Assembly: GCA_019637585.1 (NCBI GenBank)
Contig: JAHBVL010000003.1
Coordinates: 491,225 to 555,224, forward strand
Source of the DNA: Thermomicrobiales bacterium
Lineage (GTDB): Bacteria > Chloroflexota > Chloroflexia > Thermomicrobiales > UBA6265
Reading direction: 5' to 3'
DNA: 64,000 bases
Shown here: positions 25,565 through 34,414 of the stretch, piece after piece
Layout: each line of letters begins with the position of its first letter
Position numbering within the stretch: the first letter of the stretch is position 1
Translations under genes and position numbers: made by a program
The notes under the pieces: model-generated
Database searches by the model: none
The model's input: the letters and a program-made list of their open reading frames with translations, nothing else
Told to the model about the DNA's origin: nothing

Positions 25565-26485
25565 ATGGCGCAGTCTGAAGCCACGTCGAATACGACTCCA
25601 CAGAACGCTCCGACCTTGGCGTCGATGAGCGGGGGCGAAGCTCGCGAATCGAAACGGCCCGGCGTCTGGGGCACGATCCGCAAACAGCGGCTGGCCATGA
25701 TTGGTCTGGTCATCGTGCTCTTTTTCGCCTTGCTGGCGTTCATCGGTCCGTCGCTTGCTCCGCATGGCGCGACGGAGCAATTCCCCCAGGTCCGGCTTCA
25801 ATCGCCAAGCCGGGACTACCCATTCGGCACCGATGAATTTGGCCGCGACATCTTCAGCCGGATTCTCTACGGCGCCAGAATCTCGTTTCAGGTCGGCATG
25901 ATCGTGGTTGGCATCGCCGGCACGGTCGGCGTGCTGCTGGGCATCATGGCCGGTTACCGGGGCGGCTGGACCGACAACATCATCGTCCTGCTCTCGGATG
26001 TGATCTTCGCTTTCCCGGCTGTGCTGCTGGCCATCGCCGTGATCACCATGCTCGGCAACAACCTGACCAACGCCATTCTGGCGATCTCGCTCGTCTACAT
26101 CCCGCCCTTCATTCGCATCGTCCGTGGCGCGACACTGACGGTCCGGAACACGGCATTCGTCGAAGCGGCTCAATCGATCGGCGCGTCGGCGCCTCGCATC
26201 ATGGGACGCCACATCTTCCCCAACATCACCGCGCCGTTGATCGTGCAGGCATCGATCAGCTTCGGCTTCGCCATCCTCTCCGAAGCCGGACTCTCCTTCC
26301 TCGGACTCGGCAACAAAGCCCCCGATCCATCCTGGGGCACCATGGTCAGCGGATCGTACGGCTACCTCCAGCTCGCCTGGTGGGGCGCCGTCATCCCCGG
26401 CATCGCCATCGCCCTCACCGTCCTGGGCTTCCAGCTCCTCGGGGATGGGTTGCGGGATGCATTGGATCCGAAGTTGCGGCGGTAG
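25565..26485 (+). CDS. Peptide ABC transporter permease, DppC type
   Basis: A 306-residue protein: a cytoplasmic tail, a first helix (LAMIGLVIVLFFALLAF), the family phrase FGTDEFGRDIFSRILYGARIS, five more helices, and the coupling block FVEAAQSIGASAPRIMGRHIFPNI. It ends in LDPKLRR, the normal DppC C-terminus. It completes the heterodimeric pore with the DppB-type protein. Transcription probably ends before the REP-like element at 26574. The ATPases must be supplied from elsewhere. Confidence 0.93.
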   Translation: MAQSEATSNTTPQNAPTLASMSGGEARESKRPGVWGTIRKQRLAMIGLVIVLFFALLAFIGPSLAPHGATEQFPQVRLQSPSRDYPFGTDEFGRDIFSRILYGARISFQVGMIVVGIAGTVGVLLGIMAGYRGGWTDNIIVLLSDVIFAFPAVLLAIAVITMLGNNLTNAILAISLVYIPPFIRIVRGATLTVRNTAFVEAAQSIGASAPRIMGRHIFPNITAPLIVQASISFGFAILSEAGLSFLGLGNKAPDPSWGTMVSGSYGYLQLAWWGAVIPGIAIALTVLGFQLLGDGLRDALDPKLRR

Positions 26486-26573
26486 TGCCCCTGGTTCCCT
26501 CTGACGGGCCGCGTTGTGCTTCCCCTGCTTCGATCGCGCATGCCATCCTGGATTGCACACGCTGCCTTTCCTC

Positions 26574-26649
26574 GTAGCTGCGGACCCCCGTGTCCGCTGG
26601 TCATCGGTGTGTCAGTCAAGATTTGGCAGACACGGGGGTCTGCAACTAC
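26574..26649. repeat. REPIN-like element, copy 1 (76 bp)
   Basis: Two arms in inverted orientation, each starting GTAG and then a hairpin of GC-G/A-GAC / GTC-C/T-GC around CCCCGT. The left arm has GCGGAC/GTCCGC; the right arm has GCAGAC/GTCTGC. The changed base is compensated by its partner. A 28-bp spacer lies between. It sits between converging genes. Confidence 0.8.
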
Positions 26650-26679
26650 CGCCGTTGATTGCGTTTCCAGACAGTCGGG

Positions 26680-27456
26680 CTAGTGGGTGGCCGTCACTGG
26701 GAGCGCTCCTCCCGGCTCGGCACCGATGATTCGCTCCAGAAACTGCCGGGTCCGGGGTTCGCGAGGATTGGTGAAGATCTCCTCCGGGGAACCAATCTCC
26801 AGAATCACGCCGGCATCGAGAAACGCGACCCGATCGGCGATCTGCCGGGCGAAGGCCATCTGGTGGGTTGCCAGGAGCATGGTCATGCCCAGGTGTTTCA
26901 ATTCCGCGATGATTTCCAGCACCTCGCCGACCATTTCCGGGTCGAGCGCCGACGTCACTTCATCGAGCAGCAAGACCTGCGGCTGCAGAGCCAGCGCCCG
27001 GATGATGGCCACCCGCTGCTGCTGACCTCCCGAGAGGCGGTCCGGATACTCACGGGCCTTGTCCACCAACCCAAACCGGTCGAGCAGCGCCAGTCCGGCT
27101 GATTCGGCCTCCGACCGCTTCACGCCCAGCACCTTGCGCGGCGCCAGCGTGACATTGTCGATCACGGTCATGTGCGGGAAGAGATTGAACGACTGAAAGA
27201 CCATCCCCACACGTTGCCTGATCCGGTTCAGGTTGGGCGCGTCGCTCGAGATCGGCATGCCGTCGAGCACGATCGCTCCGGCGTTGACCTCTTCCAGCAG
27301 ATTGATGCACCGCAACAATGTCGATTTGCCGCACCCGGAAGCGCCGATCAGACAGATCACCTCGTGCTCGGCGACGTCGAGATTGATATTGCGGAGCACC
27401 AGATTCTGGTCGTACGCCTTGTAGAGACCCCGAATGCTCAGAATAGGATCGCTCAC
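26680..27456 (-). CDS. Polar amino-acid ABC transporter ATPase (GlnQ type)
   Basis: A 258-residue cytoplasmic ATPase with all ABC motifs: Walker A GASGCGKST (about 36-44), Q-loop VFQSFNLFPHM, signature LSGGQQQR, Walker B VLLLDEVTSALDP and the H-loop ATHQM. The combination MVFQSFNLFPHMTVIDN is typical of the amino-acid subfamily. The GTG at 27456 has GGGAGGA five bases upstream and overlaps the permease stop as GTGA; the longer open frame upstream of it is only permease sequence in another frame. It powers the permease encoded upstream. Confidence 0.95.
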   Translation of the reverse strand: MSDPILSIRGLYKAYDQNLVLRNINLDVAEHEVICLIGASGCGKSTLLRCINLLEEVNAGAIVLDGMPISSDAPNLNRIRQRVGMVFQSFNLFPHMTVIDNVTLAPRKVLGVKRSEAESAGLALLDRFGLVDKAREYPDRLSGGQQQRVAIIRALALQPQVLLLDEVTSALDPEMVGEVLEIIAELKHLGMTMLLATHQMAFARQIADRVAFLDAGVILEIGSPEEIFTNPREPRTRQFLERIIGAEPGGALPVTATH

Positions 27457-28334
27457 ACCGCTCCTCCCATCGACCGCCGCTCCTCGCTCCGATTGAGCAG
27501 ATAGTCGGTGAATCTGGCCAGCGGAATCGTGATCGAGATGAACAACAGTCCGGCAACCACATAGCTGGTGTAGTTGAAATGGAGGCTGCCATAGATCTGC
27601 GCCTGCCGGGTCGCTTCCAGGGGTCCGAGCACTGAAATGAGCGCGGTCTCTTTCTGCAATCCCACAAATCCACTCAAAGTCGGGGGAATCACCCGCCGAA
27701 TCGCTTGCGGCAGCACGACATAGCGCATCGCCTGGGTACTGGAAAGCCCCAGAGCGCGAGCTGCGGCCCGCTGGCTGCCATGCACGGTACCGATACCCGC
27801 CCGAAAGGTCTCTGCCTGATAGGCCGACGAGCTCAGAATAATGGCCACCGTTCCCCAGACCAGCGGCGTATTCGGAATTCCGTCGATCCGCAACGCGGGC
27901 ACCCCGAACCCGAGCGTCAGGATGACCAGGAGCACCGGAGCGCCCCGGAAGAGGTCGGTGTAGACCACGGCGAAAGCCCGCAGCGGAAAGAGCGCCGGAC
28001 CACGCGACGCCCGGATCACCGCCAGCAGGAGTCCGATCCCGAGAATGATCGGCTCGGCGATCATGAAGATTTTGATGTTGAGCTTGAATCCGTCCCAGAT
28101 CTTCGGAAACGAGGCCCGGAAGTGCTCCCAATTGAAAAACGACCGTTGCACCGATTCCCATCCTTCGGTGCCGCTGATCAGCCAGGCCAATCCACCAAAA
28201 ACGACGATGCTGCTCAACAGCGCAATCAGCGCCGAGCGAACCAGCGCGGGGTCGCGCCACATTGCCTGCGGCGTGAGCATCTCAGCGATCTGCGCATCAT
28301 TCAGCGCCTGAGCAGGCGGAGGAAGTGCCGACAT
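27453..28334 (-). CDS. Polar amino-acid ABC transporter permease (GlnP/HisM type)
   Basis: A 293-residue membrane protein. It has an extra N-terminal helix (about 32-52) before the usual five-helix permease. Signature phrases are GFKLNIKIFMIAEPIILGIG, YTDLFRGAPVLL and the coupling loop GSQRAAARALGLSSTQAMRYVVLPQAIRRVIPP. A single permease suggests a homodimer. The ATG at 28334 follows GAGAGG; an upstream in-frame start would run through heptad repeats and is rejected. It is translationally coupled to the ATPase and divergent from its likely binding protein at 28703. Confidence 0.93.
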   Translation of the reverse strand: MSALPPPAQALNDAQIAEMLTPQAMWRDPALVRSALIALLSSIVVFGGLAWLISGTEGWESVQRSFFNWEHFRASFPKIWDGFKLNIKIFMIAEPIILGIGLLLAVIRASRGPALFPLRAFAVVYTDLFRGAPVLLVILTLGFGVPALRIDGIPNTPLVWGTVAIILSSSAYQAETFRAGIGTVHGSQRAAARALGLSSTQAMRYVVLPQAIRRVIPPTLSGFVGLQKETALISVLGPLEATRQAQIYGSLHFNYTSYVVAGLLFISITIPLARFTDYLLNRSEERRSMGGAV

Positions 28335-28410
28335 CCAGGTTGCCTCTCGTTCGTTGTTGTTCGCATTCCGAGGTCCGGAAGAACCGGTGGAATGGTAGCG
28401 AATTGGGGGA

Positions 28411-28566
28411 TAGTGCATAGTGCATGGTTCATAGTGCATCGGAAGAGCGGAGTCCGAGGTCCGAGGTCCGAGGTCCGAAGCGTCCCCGGGCCACAGGTGC
28501 CCGAACTACGGTTGCCCCCTGGCCGTCTTCCCGTCTGGCCGCCTCTCCTCTCCGCCTCTCCGCCTC
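28411..28566. repeat. Three short tandem-repeat arrays in a divergent gap
   Basis: Within the 368-bp gap 28335-28702 lie (i) 7-nt units tagtgca, tagtgca, tggttca, tagtgca (28411-28438), (ii) four 7-nt units gtccgag/gtccgaa (28452-28479), and (iii) C-rich units of about 8 nt resembling ccgcctct (about 28510-28566). No gene is seen; promoters for both flanking transporter units must lie here. Confidence 0.8.
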
Positions 28567-28702
28567 TGTCAATTGCCACTTCTTGATCCACAACTCCCTT
28601 TAAGCGTACCCTTCCGCCAGGAACCAATTGCAGCCCCGGCTGCGACCTGTCAGAATCATTTGCAGGATTCTGGTCAATTGCCGTTATCACGAGGAGAGGA
28701 CC

Positions 28703-29566
28703 ATGGTCAACCGTCGTCAGTTCATGGGCCGGTCTGCAGCCATCGCGGCGGCGCTGGCCGCCACGCCACGGCTCACCGCTCTGGCCCAGGCAACGCCTGA
28801 GGCTTCGCCGACCGCGCCCTTGTTCGATATCGCCGAGCTGCCGCTGCGCAGCGAGGGCAAGCTCACGATTCACACCGATCAGCCTCTCTACCCGCCATGG
28901 TTCATCGACAACGACCCGACCAACGGGGAGGGGTTCGAAGGCGCATTGGCCAATGCCCTGGCCGCCCGCATGGGATTCGCTCCCGACCAGATCGAATGGG
29001 GATACACCTCGTTCAATGCCTCCTATGCTCCCGGTCCGAAACCGTTCGACTTCTACATGACCGAAGTCAGCATCACCGAAGCACGCAGGGAAGCGGTCGA
29101 TTTCAGCGACCCCTACTACAAGTCGCCCCTGACGGTGATCGCCAAAGAGGGCTCTCCCGTTCTCGAAGCCAAAACGCTCGCGGATTTGAGCCAGTTCTCC
29201 TTTTCCGCGCAGGTCGGCACTCTCTACTATCAGGCGATCGTCGACGACATCCAGCCGACCAGCGATGTCCTCGTTCTGGACACCACAGCCGACGCCATGC
29301 AGCAGCTGGTGAACGGCGTGGTCGATGCCTCGGTGGCCGATCTCGAATCAGCCCAGTTCATGACCGGTATTCAGTTCGAGGGTCTGGTCATCGCGGGCGT
29401 GCTGCCCAACAACCCGGGCGAGGGCATGGGCGCGGTTTTCGAAAAGGGAAGCGAGCTGGTTCCCTTCTTCAATGAAGCGCTGGCTTCGCTGAAGGACGAT
29501 GGCACCCATCAGGACATCGTCGAGGCGTGGCTGACACAGCCGGGCGAATTGCTCAACTACACCTAG
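28703..29566 (+). CDS. Amino-acid ABC transporter substrate-binding protein (family 3)
   Basis: A 287-residue secreted protein. The Tat-like signal is NRRQFMGRSAAIAAALA, followed by an ATPEASPTAP linker. The family-3 fold is seen in LTIHTDQPLYPPWF, FEGALANALAARMGF, FYMTEVSITEARREAVDFSDPYY and a C-terminal helix. The ATG at 28703 has GGAGAGG three bases upstream. It should deliver an amino acid to the divergently encoded permease and ATPase. The ligand-binding Arg-Asp pattern is not clear enough to name the substrate. Confidence 0.92.
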   Translation: MVNRRQFMGRSAAIAAALAATPRLTALAQATPEASPTAPLFDIAELPLRSEGKLTIHTDQPLYPPWFIDNDPTNGEGFEGALANALAARMGFAPDQIEWGYTSFNASYAPGPKPFDFYMTEVSITEARREAVDFSDPYYKSPLTVIAKEGSPVLEAKTLADLSQFSFSAQVGTLYYQAIVDDIQPTSDVLVLDTTADAMQQLVNGVVDASVADLESAQFMTGIQFEGLVIAGVLPNNPGEGMGAVFEKGSELVPFFNEALASLKDDGTHQDIVEAWLTQPGELLNYT

Positions 29567-29571
29567 GTCAG

Positions 29572-29587
29572 GCGAGGCAGACCTCGC
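29572..29587. terminator. Short hairpin between converging genes
   Basis: GCGAGG (29572-29577) and CCTCGC (29582-29587) with a 4-nt loop fill the 20-bp gap between two converging stop codons. It could end transcription from both sides; there is no U-tract. Confidence 0.35.
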
Positions 29588-31050
29588 TAGCCCTTGATCA
29601 CAAGCTCGACCCGGACGAACCCAATCGTCCGGGTTTCCATTTCCTGCACCGGCAACCAGAAAGCGCCTTCCGCCTCTTCGGCAGGGCCAAGCACCGTCAG
29701 CAGCACCCCCGCATCGAGAAGACCGACCGCCGGCGAAAGTCCCGTCGGCGCCGCGTGCAGCGGAACGCCGTTCGACGCCACAATCGCCCGGTCCCCAGCC
29801 TCGAACTCCGCGCTGGCGACTGCCGGCGGGCTGGCGGACGGTTCAGGACCTTCCGCAACGATCGGCGATTCGCGTGGCGGCACCTCCAGCAGCGTTCCCG
29901 AGTGAATATCGGATGCAACAAAGATGCGGCCGGAAGCGGTCCAGCTGGGACCAATGGTCGGTTCGACAGAGACCACAGCGGAGAGACTCTCGACAAGCTG
30001 TGTCGCGTCGCCAGACTCGATGGCGACTTCCCACAGCTGGAAGTTGGGCGTTGTTCGCCTGGTGCCAATCAGGAGCGATTCGCCGTCGGGTGAGATTGCC
30101 GCCGCAGCCACGAAACCAAGTTCATCTTCGGCTTCTCCCGGCGGATTGAGCGGTTCGAGCTCCAGCGTTTCGAGATCGAACAACCAGAAGATCGGATCGA
30201 ACGCGCCCAGCGTCACAGCGGCGGTTGGATAGAAGACGAGCATCTTGTCCCCAGCGGGACTGATCTCGGTGATCGCCGGCGCGCCAAAATCGGGCGAGAA
30301 CCCGAGAAGTTGCTCGGACGTGCCTGTCGCGGCGTCGAAGCGATAGATGCCGGTCGAGGGATCGCTGCGCTGGACCGGCGTCAGAACGTAGTAGAGCACG
30401 CTTCCGTCCGTCGACCATCGCATCGGGAAGAAAGCGACACCGATCGCTTCCGGAGATACGTTCAGCAGCACCTCTGGTTCCCCACCGGCGGATGGAATGG
30501 TGACGATGTCGTTGCCGGCTCGTTCACCATTGGCGAATGTGGTTCGCGAGAAGGTGATGGACTCGCTATCCGGGCTCCAGGCGGGAGCAACATCGAAATA
30601 GAACGTCGTGCCTGCCATCTTCTCGGGATTGCCAATGGAGAGGTTGTCGTTGAATCCATCATCAGTCAGATTCGTCAACTCGCCGGTCAGCGCATCGACC
30701 ACCCAGAGATCGCCGTCTCTCAGGATCCGAAACGAATCTTCCGTGAGAACCAGACGTGTGCTATCGGGAGACCAGGAGACGTCGCCGACACGCAGTCCTG
30801 CGTCCAGTGGCTCCAGATCGACGCACATCTGCTGCGCCATCGACGGCACCTGATAGGTGCACAACTCGATACGGTTGGCGGCAGCGATGAGATTGCCGTC
30901 TGGAGAGAGCCCCAACGGCATCAGGTTGTCGAACAAGATCGACTGCTGACTGAGCACAGGCGATGCATCCTGCGCGTCTTCAACGCCCACGCCACCCCAG
31001 ACGAGAGCGAATGCGAACGCCAACCGCAGCACACTTTTCAGACGATTCAC
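29587..31050 (-). CDS. Exported TolB/WD40-like beta-propeller protein with C-terminal SH3-like domain
   Basis: A 487-residue protein. A signal peptide covers about 1-25. Repeated blades carry the TolB/PD40 signature WSPDS or its variants (VSWSPDSTRLVL, PAWSPDSESITF, RWSTDGSVLYY, AISPDGESLLI), giving about six blades. The last 90 residues (AIVASNGVPLHAAPTGLSP...) look like a bacterial SH3-type domain. The GTG at 31050 lies seven bases after GGGAGGA and is better than ATGs further upstream. Function unknown; such proteins are usually ligand-binding or cell-envelope sensors. It is divergent from ctaA. Confidence 0.8.
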   Translation of the reverse strand: MNRLKSVLRLAFAFALVWGGVGVEDAQDASPVLSQQSILFDNLMPLGLSPDGNLIAAANRIELCTYQVPSMAQQMCVDLEPLDAGLRVGDVSWSPDSTRLVLTEDSFRILRDGDLWVVDALTGELTNLTDDGFNDNLSIGNPEKMAGTTFYFDVAPAWSPDSESITFSRTTFANGERAGNDIVTIPSAGGEPEVLLNVSPEAIGVAFFPMRWSTDGSVLYYVLTPVQRSDPSTGIYRFDAATGTSEQLLGFSPDFGAPAITEISPAGDKMLVFYPTAAVTLGAFDPIFWLFDLETLELEPLNPPGEAEDELGFVAAAAISPDGESLLIGTRRTTPNFQLWEVAIESGDATQLVESLSAVVSVEPTIGPSWTASGRIFVASDIHSGTLLEVPPRESPIVAEGPEPSASPPAVASAEFEAGDRAIVASNGVPLHAAPTGLSPAVGLLDAGVLLTVLGPAEEAEGAFWLPVQEMETRTIGFVRVELVIKG

Positions 31051-31208
31051 AGGCAGATCCTCCCGATCGCGATTGCTTCGTTCCATCTTACCCGCGCGGT
31101 GCAATTGGCATCCCACCAGGAGTCCGTCGAACCTGCACGCGAGTCGCGGACGGTAGTACGCTTGCGCGGGACAAACGGGGCTAGTCGCCGGACTTGCGCA
31201 ACACCACC

Positions 31209-32219
31209 ATGAGCACTCCACAACAGAACGAATCCGAAAAGAAGGAACGGCGCGAGCGCTGGGTCAAGCGCCTGGCGGTCGCGGCGACGATCGGCATGTT
31301 CATCGTGCTGATGATGGGGTCCACGGTGACCAGCACCGGATCGGGCGAAGGCTGTGGACGGTCGTGGCCACTCTGTCAGGGGAAGTTCATCCCCTCCTAT
31401 GCGGTGGAAACGGCAATTGAATTCAGTCACCGCCTCGTCACCGCCATTGAAGGACTGCTCATCGCCGCAACCGCGATCGGCGCCGTGCTGATCCGTCGAG
31501 GAAGCCGCGAGGTCAGGATCTACGTCGCGGTGATGGTCGGCACATTGCTGCTGCAGTCAGGTCTGGGCGCTGCCGCGGTCATGTGGCCACAGAGTCCGCA
31601 AATCATGGCCGCCCATTTCGGCATTTCGATGACATGTTTCGCGGCGGTTTTTCTCCTGACCCGGCTTCTCTATGAGGACCCTGCACGGGAGGATCCGCTC
31701 GTTGCCGAATCGCGAGCCCACCCGCTCCCCTCCTGGTTCCACCGGGGAGCCTGGGCCATGCTGGTTGGGTCGATCGTGGTGGCGTACGTGGGAGCCTACA
31801 TGCGGCATTCCGGCAACGAAATGGCATGTTATGAGTGGCCGCGTTGCGACACCGGCTTTGTGCCGGAGATGGACAGTCCAGCCGGCATCGCCTTCACCCA
31901 CCGCTTCCTGGCCCTGGCGTTGATGATCCTGGTCTATCTCCTCACCTGGGCCATCTGGAAGATGCAGCCGCACTACCGCTCCATCCTGGTCATTCTCGCT
32001 GGCGCGTCGATCACCATCACCATGCAGGCCCTGGCGGGAGGCGCTGTGGTCCTGACTCGACTCGACATCTGGGCCACACTGGCCCATGCCGCATTGATGG
32101 CCTGGTTCTTCGTCTTCGTCACCGACACCTGCCGCCAGGTCCTCAAAACCCGCCATGCCCCCGACCACCCCCAATCTGTTCTCGTCCCCCACCCTTCCGG
32201 TAGCCCGGGCGCCGATTAG
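31209..32219 (+). CDS. ctaA: Heme A synthase (CtaA/COX15)
   Basis: A 336-residue protein with eight transmembrane segments in two halves, converting heme O to heme A for the aa3 oxidase. Each half has its conserved His pair: EFSHR and AAHFG, then FTHR and LAHAAL. The Cys pair GEGCGRSWPLC of the first outer loop is present as in the Bacillus type, and a second pair (ACYEWPRC) is in the other half. The ATG at 31209 is the likely start, with a weak ribosome site. The oxidase genes lie about 6 kb away; no ctaB (heme O synthase) is seen here. Confidence 0.93.
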   Translation: MSTPQQNESEKKERRERWVKRLAVAATIGMFIVLMMGSTVTSTGSGEGCGRSWPLCQGKFIPSYAVETAIEFSHRLVTAIEGLLIAATAIGAVLIRRGSREVRIYVAVMVGTLLLQSGLGAAAVMWPQSPQIMAAHFGISMTCFAAVFLLTRLLYEDPAREDPLVAESRAHPLPSWFHRGAWAMLVGSIVVAYVGAYMRHSGNEMACYEWPRCDTGFVPEMDSPAGIAFTHRFLALALMILVYLLTWAIWKMQPHYRSILVILAGASITITMQALAGGAVVLTRLDIWATLAHAALMAWFFVFVTDTCRQVLKTRHAPDHPQSVLVPHPSGSPGAD

Positions 32220-32307
32220 AGCTGTCCCCGGCATCATCCATCACCCTGCCCGCGTTTGGCTCTCTCCCGGAATGACCTGAGTCCTTGACCAACACCGTTC
32301 TCCCCTT

Positions 32308-32406
32308 GTAGCTGCAGACCCCCGTGTCTGCTTTCCCATGAGAAACGATGTCATGCGCTTGTCCACGCTTCCCACGAAAGGGGCAGACACGGGGGTCTGC
32401 AACTAC
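32308..32406. repeat. REPIN-like element, copy 2 (99 bp)
   Basis: Left arm GTAGCTGCAGAC-CCCCGT-GTCTGC and right arm, read on the other strand, GTAGTTGCAGAC-CCCCGT-GTCTGC, with a 51-bp spacer containing tttcccatgagaaa, similar to a stretch in copy 3. It lies in the 293-bp gap between ctaA and the MFS gene, which holds no other feature. Confidence 0.85.
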
Positions 32407-32512
32407 TGGGTGGCGACGTGGGAGGCGACGGCCACAACGGGAGGAGGTTGCGGGCGTTGGGTCGCGGTACTATGCCTCCTACGATGTGGAGTCAGCCCTC
32501 GTCCGTCCATCT

Positions 32513-33784
32513 ATGAAACGATCGACAATCGCCCGGCCGACCGGAGGAATTGGCGCATCGCCCGAGGGGCTCGGACTGGCGATGGCGATGGTCTATTTCG
32601 TCGCAGTCAGTCTGCGGACGGGATTGATCGGCGTCGGACCGCTGCTTCCCGACATCACCGACGACCTCAGCCTCTCCAACACCAACGCCTCCCTCCTGGT
32701 CGCCCTCCCGCCGATCCTGATGGGGATCTTCGCCGTACCGGGCGGACGTCTGGCCGACATGCGAGGCGCCCGTCTGACCATCACGCTGGGCATGATCGTC
32801 GTCGTCCTCGGCGGGGGATTGCGCGCCGTCGCACCCGGTTTTCTGGTGCTGGTGCTGCTCACCATCCTCTTCGGCGCCGGAATCGGTATCTGTCAACCAG
32901 CAATGCCCCGTCTCGGGCGCAATCTGATGCCCACCCGCATGGGTATCGCCACCGGGATTTTCGCGGCGGGTTTCTTCACGGGAGCGGTCGTCGCGGCATC
33001 GGTCACCGGACCCCTCTTCCTGTCTGGCGACCGTGTCGACGACTGGCGATTGCCCTTGGGGTTCTGGGGGGCGCTCTCCGCTCTCACCCTGGCGGCCTGG
33101 CTCATTTCACTCCGCTTCTGGTCGGTACCGGCATCTCCCACCGTCGTGAGGAACACCGAGACATCCTCCACTCAGCCCGCCGGCAGCTGGAGTCCCTGGC
33201 GCGACCGTCCAACCTGGATCGTCGCGGCGATCTTCGGTGCACAGGGACTCGCTTACTACATCCTGGTGGCATGGCTCCCGTCGATTTACGAAGAACATGG
33301 CCTCAACGACAACCAGATCGCGATTCTTCTTGCCATATTCAACATGGCCACCTTTCCGGCCATGGTGGGACTGCCCATTCTGTCCGACCGGATCAAATCG
33401 AGACGCATCCCCACCCTGGCGGCATCGATCATCTTCCTGATTGCGACAACGGGACTGGCGCTTAATCCCACCGGTTCCCCCATGCAGTGGATCTGGCCCA
33501 TCGGCGCCGGATTTGGACTGGCTGGTCTCTTCGGCATGGGACTCCTCATGCCCGCCGACACGGCGAAAGAAGGAAAAACGGGCCAGACCGCGGGAATGGT
33601 GCTGGCGATCGGCTATGTTGCGTCGGGAATTGGCCCGGTCATCGCCGGAGCGATCGAAGACCTGACCGGATCGTTCGATCTGGCCCTCCAGCTAATTCCC
33701 TTCGTTGCCGTGGTGACGATCCTGCTCGCGTTCCGGGCGCCCCCTCCCCGCACCGTCGCGCCACGCCACATTTCCTCCTCGTAA
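32513..33784 (+). CDS. MFS transporter, CynX/NimT-like
   Basis: A 423-residue protein with 12 hydrophobic segments. MFS signatures are visible: GGRLADMRGARLTI after helix 2 and SDRIKSRRIPTL after helix 8, with a proline-rich RPTW start of the second half. The overall arrangement (IGVGPLLPDITDDLSLS near the N-terminus) is like the cyanate/nitroimidazole group of antiporters. The ATG at 32513 is taken because the membrane pattern starts there; an upstream in-frame extension would cross the REP element. The substrate is unknown. Confidence 0.88.
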   Translation: MKRSTIARPTGGIGASPEGLGLAMAMVYFVAVSLRTGLIGVGPLLPDITDDLSLSNTNASLLVALPPILMGIFAVPGGRLADMRGARLTITLGMIVVVLGGGLRAVAPGFLVLVLLTILFGAGIGICQPAMPRLGRNLMPTRMGIATGIFAAGFFTGAVVAASVTGPLFLSGDRVDDWRLPLGFWGALSALTLAAWLISLRFWSVPASPTVVRNTETSSTQPAGSWSPWRDRPTWIVAAIFGAQGLAYYILVAWLPSIYEEHGLNDNQIAILLAIFNMATFPAMVGLPILSDRIKSRRIPTLAASIIFLIATTGLALNPTGSPMQWIWPIGAGFGLAGLFGMGLLMPADTAKEGKTGQTAGMVLAIGYVASGIGPVIAGAIEDLTGSFDLALQLIPFVAVVTILLAFRAPPPRTVAPRHISSS

Positions 33785-33907
33785 CTCCCGTTTCGATGCG
33801 GAGTTGACACTCCTCAGCGGCGGACGCCATGCCACACGCATGGCCAGACGGGCCATACTGGGCATACGCACGGCGTAGCTCTGCATGCCAGAAAGGAGGT
33901 CAGCAAC

Positions 33908-34414
33908 ATGTCGGTCGCGATCATCGTTGCCAGCCGGCATGGCAGCACTCGGGAAATCGCCGAGGAGATGGCCCGGTGTCTCCGCCATCACGGCATCGGT
34001 TCGACCCTGTATGAAGCTGGCGAGCCAGTCAACCTGCGCGGCCGGACCGGAGTCATCATCGGCAGTGCCGTCTACATGGGCAGATGGCTAAAAGAAGCCC
34101 GGACCTTCGTCGACGAGCATCAGGAGGAGCTGAGACAACGACCCGTCTGGCTCTTCTCCAGCGGCCCCGTCGGCGTCAACGCCACGAATCAGACGATCGA
34201 TGAGGTGATGCTGACCGAGCTCGTCACCCATTCGGGCGCTCTGGGTCATCAGACCTTTCTCGGCAAACTCGATCCCTCTCAGCTCAGCCGGTCGGAGCGA
34301 CTGCTCACGCGCATCGTCCATGCCCCGGAAGGGGATTTCCGGGATTTCGACGCCATCGACGCCTGGACCGAGGAGATCGCCCGCACCTTGCTGTCCGATC
34401 GGATCACGGAGTAA
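33908..34414 (+). CDS. Flavodoxin-domain protein (HemG-like)
   Basis: A 168-residue soluble protein. The FMN phosphate loop is ASRHGSTREIAEEM near residue 8, and GVIIGSAVYMGRWLKEARTF fits the menaquinone-dependent protoporphyrinogen oxidase (HemG) branch of flavodoxins. PVWLFSSGPVG is the next strand and loop. GAAAGGAGG stands at good spacing before the ATG. It could act in heme synthesis, consistent with heme A synthase nearby, but flavodoxin-domain proteins of this size have other roles. It converges with and overlaps (11 bp) the gene ending at 34404. Confidence 0.78.
   Translation: MSVAIIVASRHGSTREIAEEMARCLRHHGIGSTLYEAGEPVNLRGRTGVIIGSAVYMGRWLKEARTFVDEHQEELRQRPVWLFSSGPVGVNATNQTIDEVMLTELVTHSGALGHQTFLGKLDPSQLSRSERLLTRIVHAPEGDFRDFDAIDAWTEEIARTLLSDRITE

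Noticed and set aside
26680..28260. A 526-codon frame that could be read as a permease-ATPase fusion
   Set aside because: The first half is permease gene sequence in another frame. The true ATPase begins at the GTG at 27456 with its own ribosome site.
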